From Aculops lycopersici (lineage: Eukaryota; Arthropoda; Arachnida; Trombidiformes; Eriophyidae): a stretch of DNA of 64,000 nt. Each line of letters starts with the position of its first letter. Within the stretch, counting starts at the first letter, position 1. The notes below the pieces were generated by a model. That model saw only the letters and a program-made list of their open reading frames with translations, searched no databases and was not told the DNA's origin. Below, one piece after another: positions 62,264 to 64,000 of the stretch. Position numbers and translations under genes: made by a program. The stretch lies in NCBI GenBank assembly GCA_015350385.1, contig WNKI01000001.1, forward strand, positions 6,094,087 to 6,158,086, given 5' to 3'.

Positions 62264-64000
62264 TATTTGAAGGATGGTGATTAGTTCTAATGAGTTATAT
62301 AACTTTATATTGATAGAATGAGTTAATGATAGAACGAATTGGAAGTGTTTTTGCTGTTGCCGCTAATGTCTCTTTAAGCTAAATGAAACAAATTTTCTCT
62401 CTTTCTTTCTTTCTGAGCCGACAAACTCTCTAAACTGACTAAAACCAATGATCAATTAGTTGGACAACTAGAACGCAAATGGATATGCGAGCATCTCTTT
62501 CTGTGCCTTGTGTGTGAGACAGTAACACAATGAGCTTGTGTTCAGGTAAACTTCAGCGTTGTTTGGTCTAGAATTCAATCGTTAGTTTGAGCTGAGAAGG
62601 GGTTCACGTTAAGCAGGTGCTATTCTTCTTCTCTGGGTGGTCAAACTGTTAGTTGTCTTGATGAAGGCAAACGATAATTCTAGTCCTTGTTATGTAACAC
62701 ACAACGACAACGACGACAGCGAAAACGACGCCGATGTCGGCAACTACCTGCGCAAAGAAACTTGCACTTTAGTCCTTTCTCATGTGACAAATTGCGCGAC
62801 AAACTCTCCTACTTCTCTCTCGGTTGGCCCACTGTTTATCTCAAGATAGCGGTTGTTAAGTGAACAGCCACTATTTATTGTTTGGCGACTTGTTTGGCCG
62901 GTAAGTCGAAGAGGGTGGCTAGGAGGTTGGAGGCGATTATGCAACAATTAGTTAAATGTTAGTTTACTCGTTAGTACAACACAACCAAATGGAGTGTTTG
63001 GCTTGCTAATACAATATGTGAAAAACAAGACATGAGAGATGGACGATGACGTAGAAGAGTAACGGGTATGACGAGAGAGTCTAGAAGTGATAGCCACAGC
63101 TACTTTTGCTGCAACTACTAACCTGACCAAAGGAGACCAAAGTCGAAGCTCCAAGCTAAGACTTGCCCCTCCGAAGTTCTCCAAACAGAAGCCAGGGCAG
63201 GTGCATAAGCAATCACTTGTTGTCCAACTGTCTTACTAAAGTCATATTTCAAACTACTGGCTTGTCTTGTCTTGTCTCGTCCTAGCTCGACTCGAGTCGA
63301 GCGCAAGACTTTCGAAAGAAAGAGAAATGGCCAGCGAGCGAGCGAGAGGAAAGCAACAAGTGAAAGGGCAATTTAGAGAGAAAAGAACTGCAGTGCGGCC
63401 GGTAGTCTATGTAAATAAGTTGCTGTCGTAGTCTTAGTTGTTGCAATACTTTCCACTACAACAAGGCGGCACCATGGTGTAAGTTGCTCCGGTTGATAAA
63501 ACACGAACGACCAAGCCAACCATTGTGTCTTCAGCTAACATTCAAGTTACCTACTAGCAGGTAGCCGGAGGAGAGCCCTCCTCGAGCCGGCTCTCTCTCT
63601 CCCTTTCTCTCCTTAGTGGCGGTTACTATGTGGCAACTACCGAGATAAACGCCACCAACAAAGATGATGATGAACCGAAAGAACTGGAACGAATATAAAC
63701 TTAAATGCTGCCCGAGTTTTTCAGCTTTTGAGGGATTACAATTGTTCTTGTTCAAGTGGAAACTTAACTCACCTGTTGCACAGCAGCAAAGGACATTAGC
63801 TCGGTTGCCCCCTCAGTGGATGTCGCCGCATCTAACTACAGCGATACCGGCTACCCTAATCCAGGGAGCAAGAGCGAGAGATTGTCCACTTTTATTTGTG
63901 TTGCAGGCAGTAAAATTCAAACTTTGGATTGCTCGCCATCGCTCACTCGGTTAACGGTCATGACTTGATGGAGGATGAGAAACTTTAGCAGGCCATTCGC
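62264..64000. other. Non-coding region at the right edge
   Basis: No supported coding region in 1.7 kb. It shares motif content with the introns of the large gene: CAGGTAA at 62544, CTACCTG at 62744, CAGGTAG near 63560, GCAACAAGTG at about 63353, CACCTGTTGC at about 63771. It may be the promoter of the secreted-protein gene plus the start of another regulatory region beyond the edge. Confidence 0.45.

Overview
This is a eukaryotic window from a small, compact animal genome. Almost every recognisable gene is a single uninterrupted exon, including one of about 7.1 kb. Genes sit tens to hundreds of bases apart in 0-23 kb and 57.6-62.3 kb, and the few introns found are GT-AG. The gene set (nuclear-encoded mitochondrial proteins, an axotactin/neurexin-superfamily protein, a Diego/Diversin-type planar-polarity protein, a Maf bZIP factor, a small heat-shock protein with heat-shock elements) points to an arthropod. 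Extreme intron loss with short intergenic spaces is compatible with a mite, perhaps a miniaturised acariform lineage; that placement is inference from gene content only.

Layout. 0-8 kb is a housekeeping cluster: the 3' end of a TBC1D1/TBC1D4-like RabGAP, mitochondrial peroxiredoxin (Prx3), PDCD5, VMA21, PRCC, ATP synthase gamma subunit and mitochondrial glycerol-3-phosphate dehydrogenase. 8-17.4 kb has a divergent Maf-like bZIP gene and an intronless axotactin-like receptor. 17.4-22 kb is a stress locus: a small heat-shock protein gene with a classical heat-shock promoter, a glucocerebrosidase-like gene that appears to have lost both catalytic glutamates, and a run of N whose two edges match the promoter and 3' UTR of the small heat-shock gene, so the gap almost certainly hides a tandem copy. 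ERGIC1 follows on the minus strand.

24.3-57.6 kb is one very large plus-strand gene of at least seven exons, reconstructed here from exons mostly too short for ordinary ORF detection. It encodes six ankyrin repeats most like Diego/Diversin (ANKRD6), then about 1,950 residues of low-complexity sequence. Four internal repeats are each carried by exactly one 99-nt, phase-0 exon. Two other genes lie antisense inside its introns: a glycine-rich membrane protein and a CAP-domain secreted protein. The introns (0.98 to 9.5 kb) have few other coding signals but are dense in GA/CT tracts, in the heptamers CAGGTAA/CAGGTAG and in the 9-mer AACAAGTGG. One site has the structure of a recursive splice site.

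57.6-61.1 kb returns to compact mitochondrial genes: mitochondrial poly(A) polymerase, ATP synthase subunit g, an unidentified 72-residue membrane protein and the Rieske iron-sulfur protein. A two-exon gene for a secreted low-complexity protein follows. The last 1.7 kb has no gene I can support but resembles the large gene's introns in motif content.

Many genes in the compact arms serve mitochondrial energy metabolism (ATP synthase gamma and g, Rieske protein, GPD2, Prx3, MTPAP), while the large central gene is the likely developmental regulator. No tRNA, rRNA, transposon open reading frame or CRISPR-like array was recognised.
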